This document shows, in pieces, positions 33,001 through 41,170 of a DNA stretch of 64,000 nt. The stretch's first letter is position 1, and every line of letters begins with the position of its first letter. The translations under genes and the position numbers were made by a program. The DNA lies in the NCBI RefSeq assembly GCF_028583425.1, contig NC_072806.1, positions 36,502,001 to 36,566,000 on the forward strand. Direction: 5' to 3'. The DNA comes from Eublepharis macularius. Its lineage: Eukaryota; Chordata; Lepidosauria; Squamata; Eublepharidae. The notes beneath the pieces were generated by a model. It had not been told where the DNA came from. It did not search any database and saw nothing but the letters and a program-made list of their open reading frames with translations.

Positions 33001-36000
33001 AAGCCCAATAAAGGGGCAGAAAAAAGAAAAATTAAAGAAAAAGGAAGAGAAAGAGAAACGAAAATTAAAGGAAAAACAAAAGAAAAATAATACATATTTA
33101 TTTTCCATTTTCCTCTACAACACCTATTATATCTTTACACACATTATACTTATTGTTTTAATACATCTAAAATTTACCTTTTCAATACTGCCCCTCTTCT
33201 ATTTATTTTTCCCAGTTTATCTTCTTAGAAATCAAATCCATAAATCATCAATTCATTTTTTTTGTCTCACGCAGAAAGCCAACCATAGAGGTAGACAGTG
33301 TTTTATCTCTGATCAGAGCTGTAAGTTTAGCCATCTCTGCTAACTCCATCATTTTCACAATCCAGTTATCCATTGAAGGCAATGCTGCACTTCTCCATTT
33401 TTGCACATATAAAAGCCTAGCCACCATTGTCATACATAGAAATAGAATACCATGTTTATTTTCCTACTGTTTGTCCATTAGTCCCAACAAAAAGGCTTCT
33501 GGTTTAAGCTGTATATTGATCTTCAAAATTTTCTGTATCAACATATGACTTTGTGACAAAAAATTTTTTGCCTTAAGACAGGTCCACCAAAGATGATAAA
33601 ATGTTCCTTCATGTTGCTCACATTTCCAACATTCGTTTGACATACCTTTACTGATGTATACCACTGATACATCATTTTGTAAAAAATTTCTTTTAGTGTG
33701 GAACTCAAAGTGAATTTAAGCCCCTTTACCCGCATATTTTCCCACTGGTCCATTTGTATATTATACCCAAAATTTTTGGCCCAATTTATCATGCAGTCTT
33801 TCACATATTCTTCTTCTGTTTCGAATTTCAACAAAAGATTGTCCATTTTGAAAATAACATGCTGATCATTTGTACAAAGCTTTTTTTCAAACTCTGTTTT
33901 ATCATAGTCAAAGCCCCATAATTTTTAATGCATGTAACTGCAGCTGAACCACTTAACCGCTGTGCTACAGCAGCTCAGGTTCCCCACAAAAATAATGGCT
34001 GAATAAATTTGGGATTCTCTAATCTCGCCAAATCAGATTAGAGAATTTTACCTGGATTTCAAGGAACCTGCCCCCCCCCGAAACCCACATCTGGATTTCC
34101 CTCTCTTTTTTGGTGCACACCCCTAATGCCCACACACCCCTTTATTTATAATTACAGATCACTCTATCTTACAAGCAAAATAGTAAAGAGTCCAGTAGCA
34201 CCTTTAAGAATAACCAACACCAGAACAATCTATCTTTTTGTCGTTTTGTGTTAAAGGATAATGATAAAGTGATTTCTAAAGTGGTTGCAGAGTTTTTAGT
34301 GGGTGTGCTTAAGATTCATACAAGTTTTGTATAAATATATTGACTTCTGATATTTTATGTAATTTTATAGTGACCTGTTTGCTGTCTTAGATCTGCTGTC
34401 TTTAGTTTGCTAGTTTGCTGTCTTAAAGCCAAAACAACTAGGCTTTTGGTGCACTTTTAAAGTGAAAATTGGTGGACTCTCTGTAATACTGTATTCAAAG
34501 GGCTAATCTGATGTAGTGGACAAAGTGTTGGGCTTGGATGAAGGAGACCTGGAATCATATCCCCACTCGGCTGGATTTCACTGGGTGGCCTACTGCAGTT
34601 CCATCTCATAAGAACCATAACACAATCCAAAGTATAACCTGTACTTTTTTTCTCCACTTCACTCTTACTCTAAATGGGGAAAACAGTGGAATTCGAGCTT
34701 CGAAGGGAAATCAAACGGCTACAGGAATACAGGATAGCCGGTATCACTAATTTTTGCAGTAAGTGTGTACTTGATAAATTAGCCAAGTTTATTCTCAGGT
34801 ATATACACACAGGATATATTATGGAGAAGGCATTTCCTTCAGCAACATGTTTGTTTGGCAGCATTGTGCAATAGGGAAAACATCACTGCAACTGGTTTTA
34901 ACCCTGGGTAATGTCCCACTGGTAATTGCTAAACTTTATAACAGTGACCAGTTCTGAAGGTATTGGGGAACTAACTGGCTGACTCATAAGCCCATGAGTG
35001 CCTTTCACATGAGGGATACAATAATTTCATCTCTCATCATAATTAAAGTCTAACTTCCAGCTGAAAAAACCTTACTGCTTGTAGACCCACTTCAGATCAT
35101 TGGGGCTCTTTGGCTGTGTTCATAAGAGCAGCAGGGCCCAACTAGATAAATATTCAGGCCCTCAAGTAAGGCCCAGTTTATACATGATGGGTTATCTCCT
35201 GAAACTTTACGATCTCTGGTTTGTTTATATTTTCAAGAACTGTATCAGAAGTTGGAGCTGGAAAAAAAACAGTAATCCACTGGCAAGATGAGACTTATTA
35301 ACACACCTGTCTCACTCCAGGGAACTAATAATGTAAACTATAGCAGATACGCTCTTTTCCAGGGAGCATGAGTCATAATTGCATAGAGAAACAAAGAGAT
35401 TGCCACTAGTTGTGTGAAGCTGCCCTCATTATCACATCACACAGCAACAAACCTAGGTTTGCGACTCAGCAAACGTTGAGAGAGCAGCAGGCAGTTGAGT
35501 GGGCAGTGCTCATGGTTTCAAACCGATGTAATTCCAAGTAATTGGCTACGAGGTAATTCCAGGTAATTGGCTACGAGCTTTGCTGGCCCCTTCTCTTTCG
35601 GCTCGTTTCGAGGATTATCTTCTTCCGGTCAATACTTAATTGTTCACAATAAACCGTATCCAAACTTCCGTCTCCAGTTTTGTCAATATCACTTCACCGG
35701 GGCCAGCGAAGCTCGTAGCCAATTACCTGGAATTACCACCTGGGTTCTTCCCACCTGTAGGGGAACAAGCAGCTTTCATTAACCTATAAGTGTTTTGACT
35801 GTACGTGCTCCATGGAGGGCAACCTTGGAAAATAAGAAAACGAGACGTGACTATATACAAGGAAATTCTGAATGTATTTTGTGACTGGGACTTTGTATAT
35901 TATTGATAGTAGACTTGATATGTTGGGTACCTCACCTATAAAACTAACTATTTGTAGACGGAAGGTGTGTAATTTCTACTCCTCTTTGTACCTCCTTGAG

Positions 36001-39000
36001 CTTGGGCTCTCTACTTGCTGGTGATTTTTAGGAGGTTTCCTTCTCTTTTGTTTGGGAAATGTCAACGTTTGCCAAGTTTAACACTTCCAATGTAATATCC
36101 ATGAAGCCTCAGCTGCTTGTTTTCTTGATTTGGGGAGTCACACTGGGACAACATTTGAGGTGGGGGGAGTGGAATGTGCTCAGAAGATCATCTCCGAAGC
36201 GAGGCAGCCTTAACGTGTGCTTTATTGGCTGCAGGTGCGAAAACATACGACCGCCTCAAGAAAACCCGTGAAGAAGAGCGCCTGAAGCGCACCATGCTTT
36301 CCGAGGTCCTTCAGTACATTCAGGACAGCAGCGCCTGCCAGCAGTGGCTCAGCCGGCAAGCGGATATGTACGTCTACAATTAAAAGTAGACCTTTTTTTT
36401 TTTTAAGGGAAAACAGAGGTAAATCTGACTTGAAGCAGTAGAATTTGTTTGAGATATAAGGGTACCAAAAAGAATACCAACTGAATCTGGATTTCTGTTT
36501 AGCTCTATCCATTTTGCTGAGAAATAGGACCAATATTCTGCCCGTTAAGTCAATGACAGTGCAGTCCTGAGCAATGTTAAACCTTTCTACATCCATTGAC
36601 ACATATGGGCTCAGAAGCATTCGAGTCTGTTTAGGATGGTACTGTAAAAGAAAGGAGGAGGCTAGCTTTGAAGGACATAAGCATTCTTCCTTCCCTGCTC
36701 TGTTGAGCAACAGATCTGTTGGAGAGTACAGTCAGGGCAGCATTGACACGAGGGCTGTGTGTCGTCTCTTATTTAAAAAAAAAAAATTCTGCGCCCAGAC
36801 AATCTGTATTCTGCACCAAGATAATCTGAATTATGTATGAATTATGCAAACTGAAGAAGTTTACAATTTTCCTCTTTTTGGTATTATTTATTCTAGCTTT
36901 ACCTGTCTCCAAAAGGGCAGTGATTCTAAAGCTGCCCTACAGCTATTGATAATCTTATTCAGCCACCTCTGTATCTTCCTTCTCAGATTTGCTCACATAA
37001 TTCCGATAGCATTTTCTCAGCCTTAAGAGCTTTAAATCGTGGCCTGCCTACAGCCTTGCTGACCCCCACGTGCTATCCAACTACCGCTTTCTCAAAGTTT
37101 ATGAAATACGTAATGTAAAAAACAAGCTGTATAAAAAAACTTGGAATGAGGGGAAGTGTTCGGGCAACCCTCCCTCCCCTTGTGCTTCCTAAGACTAATC
37201 TATAATTTTTTAAATTTCATTTTCAGTGACTCAGGCCTGAATCCCACAATGCCAGTTATGTCAAATTCAGGTAAATATTTTGTTCAGCAGACTCCTGCAG
37301 TTATGAGCTTTGTGTCTACTACGTTCATCAAGTTCATTGTTCTAAGAAATGAGAAAATAGAGCCTCGTTTCTTAACAGTAAATGTACTAGCCCAGGAAGA
37401 ATGAAGCACTGAAACAGTTTTGATCTGTGGCCGAATCTTCTGATCAACGCGCCACAGGCCTATCTTTGCAGAGGCACTGGAAAGCTAAGGATCAAGCCAC
37501 ACACACACACACACACACACCACACACACACACACACACACCACTAAAACCCTTTAGTCTTGTGCAGGCGAATCCTTTGCAGCATGCTACAAGCAGAGGA
37601 ATAAAAAACAGTTAAGTTGCAAGAGAATTCCAGCAGAACAAAGAGCTGCAAAGCCAGCAACCAAAACACAGCCCTCTCGGAATTTCTGATTTGGGGTGAA
37701 ATTGCTCTCCCTTCTGAGATGGTGCTGAGCAAAGGGGACTTTGTACAGGAGCCAAGAACTGAGCAATTAATTAAAGACGTTCGTGTATTCAGTGTTATTT
37801 TTGTGGGTCTTCAAGGTAGAGGAGGAAAGGGAAGCTGCTGAAAAAATGGGTGATTAAAAAAAAATAATAGCATTTCTTTCTCAACAGTTTGTTGTCTAAT
37901 TGAGTTCTTACCTATTACTCAGTGGCATATGTCCACTGATGACGTCTCACAGCCTGAGTGTGAGTAATTCAGTAACACTTCAGTTCTGTGATACGCAACT
38001 TGCTCATCAGCACAAACCTCAGTGAGAATGTGATGCACACCAACAGGCGGAGCTTAATTACTGCCTCAATTAGTCTTTCATGAGAACAAGCGTGATTCCG
38101 ATGCTTGCACAGCTGCATGCGCTCCGAGTTCAAGTTCCGTGCTTCTTTTGGTCTTGCATTGCAGCCCAAAGTGTCTTTACCAAGTGTAAACTGATCCAGT
38201 CCGAAGTTGCTGAGAGAGCAGTGGATCAAGATTAGGTTGCCTTGGAATTCACAAAAAACAATGGAAGAAGGGAGAATTCTTTCCCCACGCATGCCTCCCC
38301 CTCCCTCTAAAACTGCTCCATAATCTCTGATAGGAAGGAGGACCCTGGCCAAAAGATGGGAGGAGTTGAGATTTTGAATGCTCCAAGTTGGGAGTCCTGT
38401 TTCATCATAATCTACTTCAGTCTCAGAACTATTAGATGTTTTCTGGGGGTTCGTTGTTATACTGCTGTTCTTTCCCCACAGGAAGGAGGAATGCCCCTCC
38501 ACTGAACCTTACCGGCCTCCCAGGCACAGAGAAACTTAATGAGAAGGAGAAAGAGGTAAGCAGAGAATGGCACGAGGCAGGCTTTAAATGACTTTTGATC
38601 CTCCAAGGATAGAACAGGGCTGATTCCAAAATGATCCTAAACATAAATAATTATTGTTGTGCTTACAACATTAGTGCAAAAATGAGGCCAAAACCTCTCA
38701 GGTGTTCCTCTTTAAGACAGAGGATTTGTCCTCATTCTTGTTTTTAATGGTTTCCGTCATTATCCCTGCAAAGACTGACACATACCATGATTCTCTTGAC
38801 TGCTTGGGGATTTGCTTTGAGCCATAGCCAGGGGCACACTGGTATCCAGAGAAACCGTGTCATCAGCTGCACCTACATGAATCTTATATTTATGTGTTAC
38901 TAGAGCAGCCTCCACTAATGCAGGCTTCCAGACACACTCAAAGAATTTGCACAGGCTAAGCCCATGTATAGGGGGTGGGGTGGGGGGAATGTTCCCATAT

Positions 39001-40945
39001 ATTAATATGGACCTGTGTGTGAAGAATTGCAGTGTGAGAAAGGGACTGTTGGGGAAGGAACTCCCCAACATTTTTCATTGTTCTAAAAAAAAGGAACAGG
39101 CAAAGAAAGCAGAACATTCTCTGTTTGTTAAAAATAGTCATCTGTTGGGACCACTTGATACACTGGTTGTATTTGGGCTCCACCTCCCCCACCAGTCTCT
39201 TCTGTCATAATAGCAGACTAGCTTATTTCATCAGCCCTTTAGACAGATTGCCAGCTGACCACTAAACTGCACTTCTGGCACCTTCCAGTGTTGCAGGTGA
39301 ATGTTCTCATCTGCTGTGCTGTTTTCCTTAATTGTTTAGCCTCTGTTGGGGATTCTGTCAGACCATTTTCTTCATTAAAAAAAATAGGCAGCTGATGTCT
39401 CCAATGGGGTCATTACAGCAGTGGGAACTTGAGTGGAGATCTAAATTTTTGGGAGCAGCTGGTGCAGTTGCTGGCTCACTAAACTGAACCTTTTCAGAAG
39501 CACTTTTTCAGTCTCCAGTGAGGGGTGGAGATTGCCTGCTAAGAAAACTTCCCACTACAAAAGAACTCAGTGTCTGCATAGCCTAACCGAGCATCCCAAT
39601 GCACTTCCTGTACAGAGCCAAGTGTAAATTTTGTGAAAAAATATAAAAGGAACAGCCTTGGTCTGGCTGTAAGGGATAAAGAGACAGCTGGTCTCATTGG
39701 CTTCTCTCCATGATGCTGAATCAGCCAATGACAGACTCCCCTTCACTCCTCCACTCTGAGGCAGTTTTTCCCACCAAAATTGAAGTTTGCCTGCTTTGGC
39801 TAAGCAGCCCCAAGTAGTGTGTCTATATTTGTGGTTTTAAAGTTCGTTTTGTTTCCCACCCTGATAGTTACAATTTTGGCTTTTTAGCCCAGCCCAGAAA
39901 CTTCATTGGGGAGGAAAGTAGGAGCCCTCTTCCACTGTGTTGGAAATGGCATGAGAGGCTGTATAAAGTTTTTTTTTTAAAAAACAACTTTATTGAACAG
40001 GCAGGGTTGGCATAAGGGCAGTCAGGGAATGAAAGAGATGAGGTAAAACTTGTTGGTAGAACGAAATACTCTTTAAGTCACAGGCAAAATTTGGTTTGTT
40101 TACAACAACAGTGTTTCTTCACAGAGTTCCCTTTTTCAGGTTTCCTGACATTCGTTCAAAACTGTTTTCCGTTTTGAACAGACCCGGGGTCCTCCTCAGA
40201 GCCAAACTCCCTTTAGATGCTGGGCAGGAATTAATCTTTTACACCTAAGAAGATACAACCCTTCTTCACTTGGCTTGAATAGGAGTCACCACTTACTATC
40301 CGATCATTCTTTGCCAAAAAACATCCCCCCCTCTCCCAGTTCTATCATGGCTGTGTAAACGGGTTTCAGCTTGTGCTGGCTTTTATACTTGGAATTCTTA
40401 ACTAAAATTCTCCCTCAAGACAATGACGTTGGAGCAAAAGATTTCTTTTCCCTCACTCCAGAGGGGAACCTGTCTGACCTTCCCTGTCAGGCTCTTACAC
40501 ACACCCTCCGTTAACTCCTTCCCTTCCAGCTCTCTCATTGCTGCACTTAGGGAACTTTCTTTAAAGTGCATTCCATTACACAGCCATTGCCTGGTTATAT
40601 GTCTGTCAAGAAACAAGCTTTCTCCTGCCCTCCAGAGACAGAAATGTAAAAGACTGGGTTTTGTTCCCCTGCGCTCTTAGGAAATGCAGCCCTGGGGGTG
40701 GAAGGGGACTATATGGTAGGGTGCTCCATATATGAATGACCATTGACTTTCTTCCCCAGCTCTGTCAGGTGGTACGATTGGTCCCTGGAGCCTACTTAGA
40801 ATATAAAGCTGCCTTAGTCAATGAGTGTCACAAACAAGGAGGCCTGAGGCTGGCTCAGGCACGAGCCCTCATCAAGATCGATGTAAACAAAACCAGAAAG
40901 ATCTACGATTTCCTTATCCGAGAAGAATACATCACCAAAGCCTAG
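15037..40945 (+). CDS. TADA2A: TADA2A, transcriptional adaptor 2-alpha (complete CDS, 15 coding exons)
   Basis: Nuclear adaptor of GCN5/PCAF histone acetyltransferase complexes (ATAC and related). With ADA3 it supports and directs acetylation of nucleosomal histones. The coding exons, all with GT-AG borders, add to 1332 nt: 443 codons plus TAG, equal to the human length as I recall it. ZZ zinc finger: ligands C17, C20, C31, C34, C42, C45, H55 and H59 are all present. SANT domain: about residues 70-122 (WTALEEMALLEAV). The middle ADA3/GCN5-binding region includes RPTFDSLLSRDMAGYMPARAD. SWIRM domain: about 356-443, ending KTRKIYDFLIREEYITKA. All phases match across the 14 junctions and no stop or frameshift is seen. 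Expression probably starts from the CpG island at 13.4-14.0 kb. Introns carry many transposon insertions, none in an exon. Confidence 0.97.
15228..15788 (+). mobile_element. hAT-like non-autonomous element, family C copy 2
   Basis: Same family as 6251-6859: starts TAGGAATGCCAGACC, ends GGCCTAGCAACCCTA, flanks TTCTGGTA / TTCTGGTG (8 bp, one mismatch). GC-rich with inverted modules (AAAACGGGCC-type). It lies in TADA2A intron 2, only about 170 bp after the ATG exon. Confidence 0.75.
16259..16365 (+). CDS. TADA2A: TADA2A exon 3 (ZZ zinc finger, first part)
   Basis: Acceptor GGCTTCACAG, donor TTGCAG|GTAAAC. Encodes residues 9-44 with CRGC, CAEC and the first Cys of the last pair (LLCLQ). These give zinc ligands C17, C20, C31, C34 and C42. 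Confidence 0.97.
16366..17521. other. TADA2A intron 3, with a SINE
   Basis: About 16718-16800 has a family-B-like start (GGTTGCCAGTTAGC) but no matching right end. A minus-strand SINE lies at about 17085-17305. Otherwise nothing recognised. Confidence 0.4.
17085..17305 (-). mobile_element. tRNA-derived SINE, minus strand
   Basis: The reversed tail and body are visible (CCAGGTGGCGTATAAGG, CCAAGGTCACCC) and the reversed B box is GATTTGAATCCAGGC. The copy is old and has lost clear flanking duplications. Confidence 0.5.
17522..17581 (+). CDS. TADA2A: TADA2A exon 4 (ZZ zinc finger, end)
   Basis: Exactly 20 codons (residues 45-64), CFTRGFEYKKHHNNHTYEIM. Supplies C45, H55 and H59, completing the ZZ zinc sites. 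Acceptor TTGCTTTGCAG; donor ATG|GTGAAT is weak but canonical GT. Confidence 0.95.
17582..18841. other. TADA2A intron 4
   Basis: AT-rich intronic DNA. No repeat family or extra exon recognised. Confidence 0.4.
18842..18933 (+). CDS. TADA2A: TADA2A exon 5 (start of SANT domain)
   Basis: Residues 65-94 plus two bases of Trp95: NFPVLDPTWTALEEM then DCGFGNW. Acceptor TTCTTTCTCCAG, donor AACTG|GTAAGA. The first helix of the SANT fold with its conserved Trp is here. Confidence 0.97.
19063..19220 (+). CDS. TADA2A: TADA2A exon 6 (SANT domain, second half)
   Basis: Residues 95-147 plus one base of Ser148: QDVANQMSTKTKEECEKHY then FINNPLFASTLLSLKQA. Acceptor CCCTCTTCTAG, donor TTTGCT|GTAAGT. If intron 6 is not spliced the frame runs 78 codons further, but that extension is not conserved. 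Confidence 0.97.
19221..20684. other. TADA2A intron 6
   Basis: AT-rich, no repeat or gene recognised. Confidence 0.4.
20685..20773 (+). CDS. TADA2A: TADA2A exon 7
   Basis: Residues 148-177: STEEPPRPTFDSLLSRDM then AGYMPARADFIE, one of the most conserved parts of ADA2 proteins. Acceptor TTTTTCCCCTCAG, donor GAG|GTAGGA. Confidence 0.97.
21230..21461 (+). mobile_element. hAT-like hairpin MITE, family A copy 5
   Basis: CAGGGCTTTTTTTC / GAAAAAAAGCCCTG ends, exact 8-bp duplication AATATGTC. Full hairpin arms with a short loop. In TADA2A intron 7. Confidence 0.9.
21470..22645. other. Rest of TADA2A intron 7, unassigned
   Basis: Even base composition with a fairly open plus-strand frame at 21829-22074 and other partly open stretches. 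It has the look of decayed coding or retroelement sequence, but I recognise no protein. Confidence 0.25.
22646..22718 (+). CDS. TADA2A: TADA2A exon 8
   Basis: Residues 178-201 plus one base of Ala202: EFDNYAEWDLRDIDFVEDDS then DLLH. An acidic, highly conserved segment. Acceptor TTTTTCCCTTCCAG, donor CATG|GTGAGT. Confidence 0.97.
23060..23305 (-). mobile_element. tRNA-derived SINE, minus strand
   Basis: The reversed tail has CAACAACAACAG and TTTATATACCACCC. The reversed B box is GGGGAATCAAACCTGATTC and the reversed head is GCTTAACCACTACTCCAAAC. Nearly full length, in TADA2A intron 8. Confidence 0.7.
23634..23659 (+). repeat. (CT)n microsatellite forming the exon 9 polypyrimidine tract
   Basis: About 13 CT units end 13 bases before the first base of exon 9 (…AAAACTTCCACAG). 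The repeat itself is the pyrimidine tract of this acceptor. Confidence 0.9.
23673..23736 (+). CDS. TADA2A: TADA2A exon 9
   Basis: Residues 202-222 plus two bases of Lys223: LKIAVVDIYHSRLKERQRRK. A basic helical segment. Acceptor AACTTCCACAG, donor AAAAA|GTGAGT. Confidence 0.97.
23737..25740. other. First part of TADA2A intron 9
   Basis: No gene seen. Overlapping minus-strand frames at 24678-25186 (88 and 91 codons) have no similarity or splice context and are probably accidental. Confidence 0.35.
25742..25848. mobile_element. Palindromic repeat, family P copy 4 (short)
   Basis: GACTAACCAATTTTATTGTAGC on the left and CAATAAAGTTGGTTAGTC on the right are inverted partners, with the GCTTTCGAGAACCACAGC core between them. 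The central module is reduced to one copy. Confidence 0.55.
26575..26936. repeat. Interspersed repeat R, copy 1
   Basis: Shares ATTATAGTCCACCTTTCTCA, a GAGACT-like word, ACACAGTGTGA and later AACATAAGCA-type words with 59440-59755. The shared order shows one family; class not known. Family A MITE copy 6 is inserted at or near its right end. Confidence 0.5.
26937..27066 (+). mobile_element. hAT-like hairpin MITE, family A copy 6, right part lost
   Basis: A normal left end and left arm run to CGGAGGGCAATCTAAAC; the right arm and end are missing. What follows (27067-27290, with CCATAAAGAGCTTTGTATG) is a different repeat. No target duplication can be tested. Confidence 0.7.
27851..27894 (+). CDS. 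TADA2A: TADA2A exon 10
   Basis: Last base of Lys223 to Gln237, plus one base: IIRDHGLINLRKFQ. Acceptor TTTTAATTACAG, donor CAGA|GTGAGT. Small but fully conserved. Confidence 0.96.
27895..28983. other. TADA2A intron 10
   Basis: No gene seen. A moderately GC-rich patch at 28100-28490 gives overlapping frames on both strands (up to 113 codons) with no similarity. Confidence 0.35.
28984..29094 (+). CDS. TADA2A: TADA2A exon 11
   Basis: Residues 238-274 plus one base: ILERRYPKEVQDLYEAMRH then FARILGPMEHDKFIESNA. The junction gives Gln-Ile-Leu where human has Gln-Leu-Met, a conservative change. Acceptor TCCTGAAG, donor GCAT|GTAAGC. Confidence 0.96.
29095..31035. other. First part of TADA2A intron 11
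   Basis: Pyrimidine and CA-rich low-complexity DNA at about 29218-29255 and a minus-strand SINE at about 30725-30910. No extra exon recognised. Confidence 0.4.
30725..30910 (-). mobile_element. tRNA-derived SINE, minus strand
   Basis: Reversed body GCCCCGTGAGGTAGGTTAGG and reversed B box GTTTGAACCCAG. The tail side begins with CCGCCAAGGAGCTTTGGG. Old copy. Confidence 0.6.
31036..31600. mobile_element. Possible relative of the 2.2-kb hAT-like element
   Basis: TAGGGGTATGCACTTCC at the left and CTAGTGTGCACC at the right are a degenerate inverted pair like the ends of 31879-34125. No clear target duplication. Confidence 0.35.
32266..32600 (+). repeat. Two tandem units of about 189 bp
   Basis: Both units contain GGTTCT[GT]TT, GCAGCCTTGCCCCAGTGTGT, a GGAAACAATG-type word and an AGCTTG/CACCTTG end. 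The units are clearly diverged from each other, so the duplication is old. Confidence 0.7.
32745..33975 (-). mobile_element. tRNA-derived SINE, minus strand, split by an L1
   Basis: The reversed tail and body (CCCCACCCAGAGCAGCAGGG, CTTACCCAAGGCCACC) and reversed B box (GGATTTGAACCAG) lie left of the L1. The reversed head (AACCGCTGTGCTACAGCAGC) lies right of it. The same SINE in plus orientation starts at the right edge of the window. Confidence 0.7.
32961..33938 (-). mobile_element. 5'-truncated L1 LINE, minus strand (ORF2 C-terminal end and tail)
   Basis: Translated on the minus strand, it gives the L1 ORF2 C-terminal region: MMYQWYTSVKVCQTN-like text and the Cys/Trp-rich CWKCEQHEGTFYHLWWTC. 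The protein is interrupted by at least one frameshift. A T-rich stretch at the left end is the reversed tail. TGCAGCCGAACCACTT (32947-32962) and TGCAGCTGAACCACTT (33939-33954) are the target duplication, one mismatch in 16. Confidence 0.8.
34176..34219. mobile_element. Family P fragment
   Basis: AAAATAGTAAAGAGTCCAGT then AGCACCTTTAAGA: the left end only of the palindromic repeat. Confidence 0.5.
34687..34758 (+). CDS. TADA2A: TADA2A exon 12
   Basis: Residues 275-298 plus one base: LEFELRREIKRLQEYRIAG then ITNFC. Acceptor GGGGAAAACAG has a poor pyrimidine tract, with C/T runs 30-60 bp upstream. Donor TGCA|GTAAGT. A possible SINE remnant with a tRNA-like head lies at 34507-34600, just upstream. 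Confidence 0.96.
34759..36234. other. TADA2A intron 12
   Basis: Contains the small palindromic element at 35552-35737; otherwise no gene or recognised repeat. Confidence 0.4.
35552..35737. mobile_element. Small element with 39-bp inverted ends
   Basis: GGTAATTCCAGGTAATTGGC…GCTGGCCCC on the left is inverted at 35699-35737 with one mismatch. A partial tandem copy of the end (GTAATTCCAAGTAATTGGC) precedes it at 35528. The 108-bp centre is not palindromic. Looks like a MITE, but I found no clean target duplication. Confidence 0.55.
36235..36367 (+). CDS. TADA2A: TADA2A exon 13
   Basis: Residues 299-342 plus two bases of Ile343: TYDRLKKTREEERLKRTM, then LSEVLQYIQDSSACQQWL. GC-rich compared with its introns. 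Acceptor TTGGCTGCAG, donor GATAT|GTACGT. Confidence 0.97.
37227..37270 (+). CDS. TADA2A: TADA2A exon 14
   Basis: Residues 343-357 plus one base: DSGLNPTMPVMSNS, the flexible linker before the SWIRM domain and the least conserved stretch (human DSGLSPSIPMASNS). Acceptor TTTCATTTTCAG, donor TCAG|GTAAAT. Confidence 0.95.
37499..37542 (+). repeat. (AC)n microsatellite
   Basis: About 21 AC units with one interruption, in TADA2A intron 14. Confidence 0.95.
38482..38555 (+). CDS. TADA2A: TADA2A exon 15 (SWIRM start)
   Basis: Residues 358-382: RRNAPPLNLTGLPGTEKL then NEKEKE. Acceptor TCTTTCCCCACAG, donor GAG|GTAAGC. Confidence 0.97.
38556..40759. other. TADA2A intron 15
   Basis: No exon seen. From about 39965 (TTTTTAAAAAACAACTTTATTGAA) to 40700 the sequence has a different texture, as if an old element were present, but no ends or protein similarity were found. 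Confidence 0.3.
40760..40945 (+). CDS. TADA2A: TADA2A exon 16 (SWIRM end and stop)
   Basis: Residues 383-443 and TAG at 40943-40945: LCQVVRLVPGAYLEYKAAL, then KTRKIYDFLIREEYITKA. Acceptor TTTCTTCCCCAG. Human ends REGYITKG; the two changes near the end are mild. Confidence 0.98.
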   Translation, partial: LCQVVRLVPGAYLEYKAALVNECHKQGGLRLAQARALIKIDVNKTRKIYDFLIREEYITKA

Positions 40946-41144
40946 CAGTGAAGCTGTTCGCGTTGGGCCATTCTCTGTGTTATCAGAAACTGTTTCTTTA
41001 AATGTTGTCTTGGAACTGCGAAGAGCTCTGCAGGAAAGACGGATTTCTCATAACATTTTCTCTCTTCACTCCACCATGTAAACGTTTGTCAGCATCATGC
41101 CACTGTGAACTATCAGAAAGAGTTGTGGGGATGTATAAGCTGTT

Positions 41145-41150
41145 ATTAAA
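41145..41150 (+). terminator. Candidate TADA2A polyadenylation signal (ATTAAA)
   Basis: ATTAAA 200 bp after the stop, followed by a G/T-rich stretch (GAGTGGGCATTAG). A better AATAAA lies much further on (about 42477), so the 3' UTR may have two lengths. Confidence 0.4.
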
Positions 41151-41170
41151 CATGAGTGGGCATTAGTTTC

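Larger units (their letters stand above)
31879..34125. mobile_element. Composite hAT-like element (2.2 kb) holding a SINE and an L1
   Basis: Ends TGGGGGTGTGCA and TGCACACCCCTA are inverted. Flanks ATGCCTGC / ATGCCCAC match at 6 of 8 bases. Next to the ends are partly inverted words (TCAAATCAGAGAATCCC and GGGATTCTCTAATC). The interior holds two tandem 189-bp units, a minus-strand tRNA-SINE and, inside that, an L1 fragment. No transposase frame seen. In TADA2A intron 11. Confidence 0.5.

Noticed and set aside
36222-36710. Minus-strand 162-codon frame over TADA2A exon 13
   Set aside because: It is the shadow of the exon and the following intron; no similarity.
37969-38502. Minus-strand 177-codon frame before TADA2A exon 15
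   Set aside because: Overlaps the exon on the opposite strand and shows no recognisable domain.
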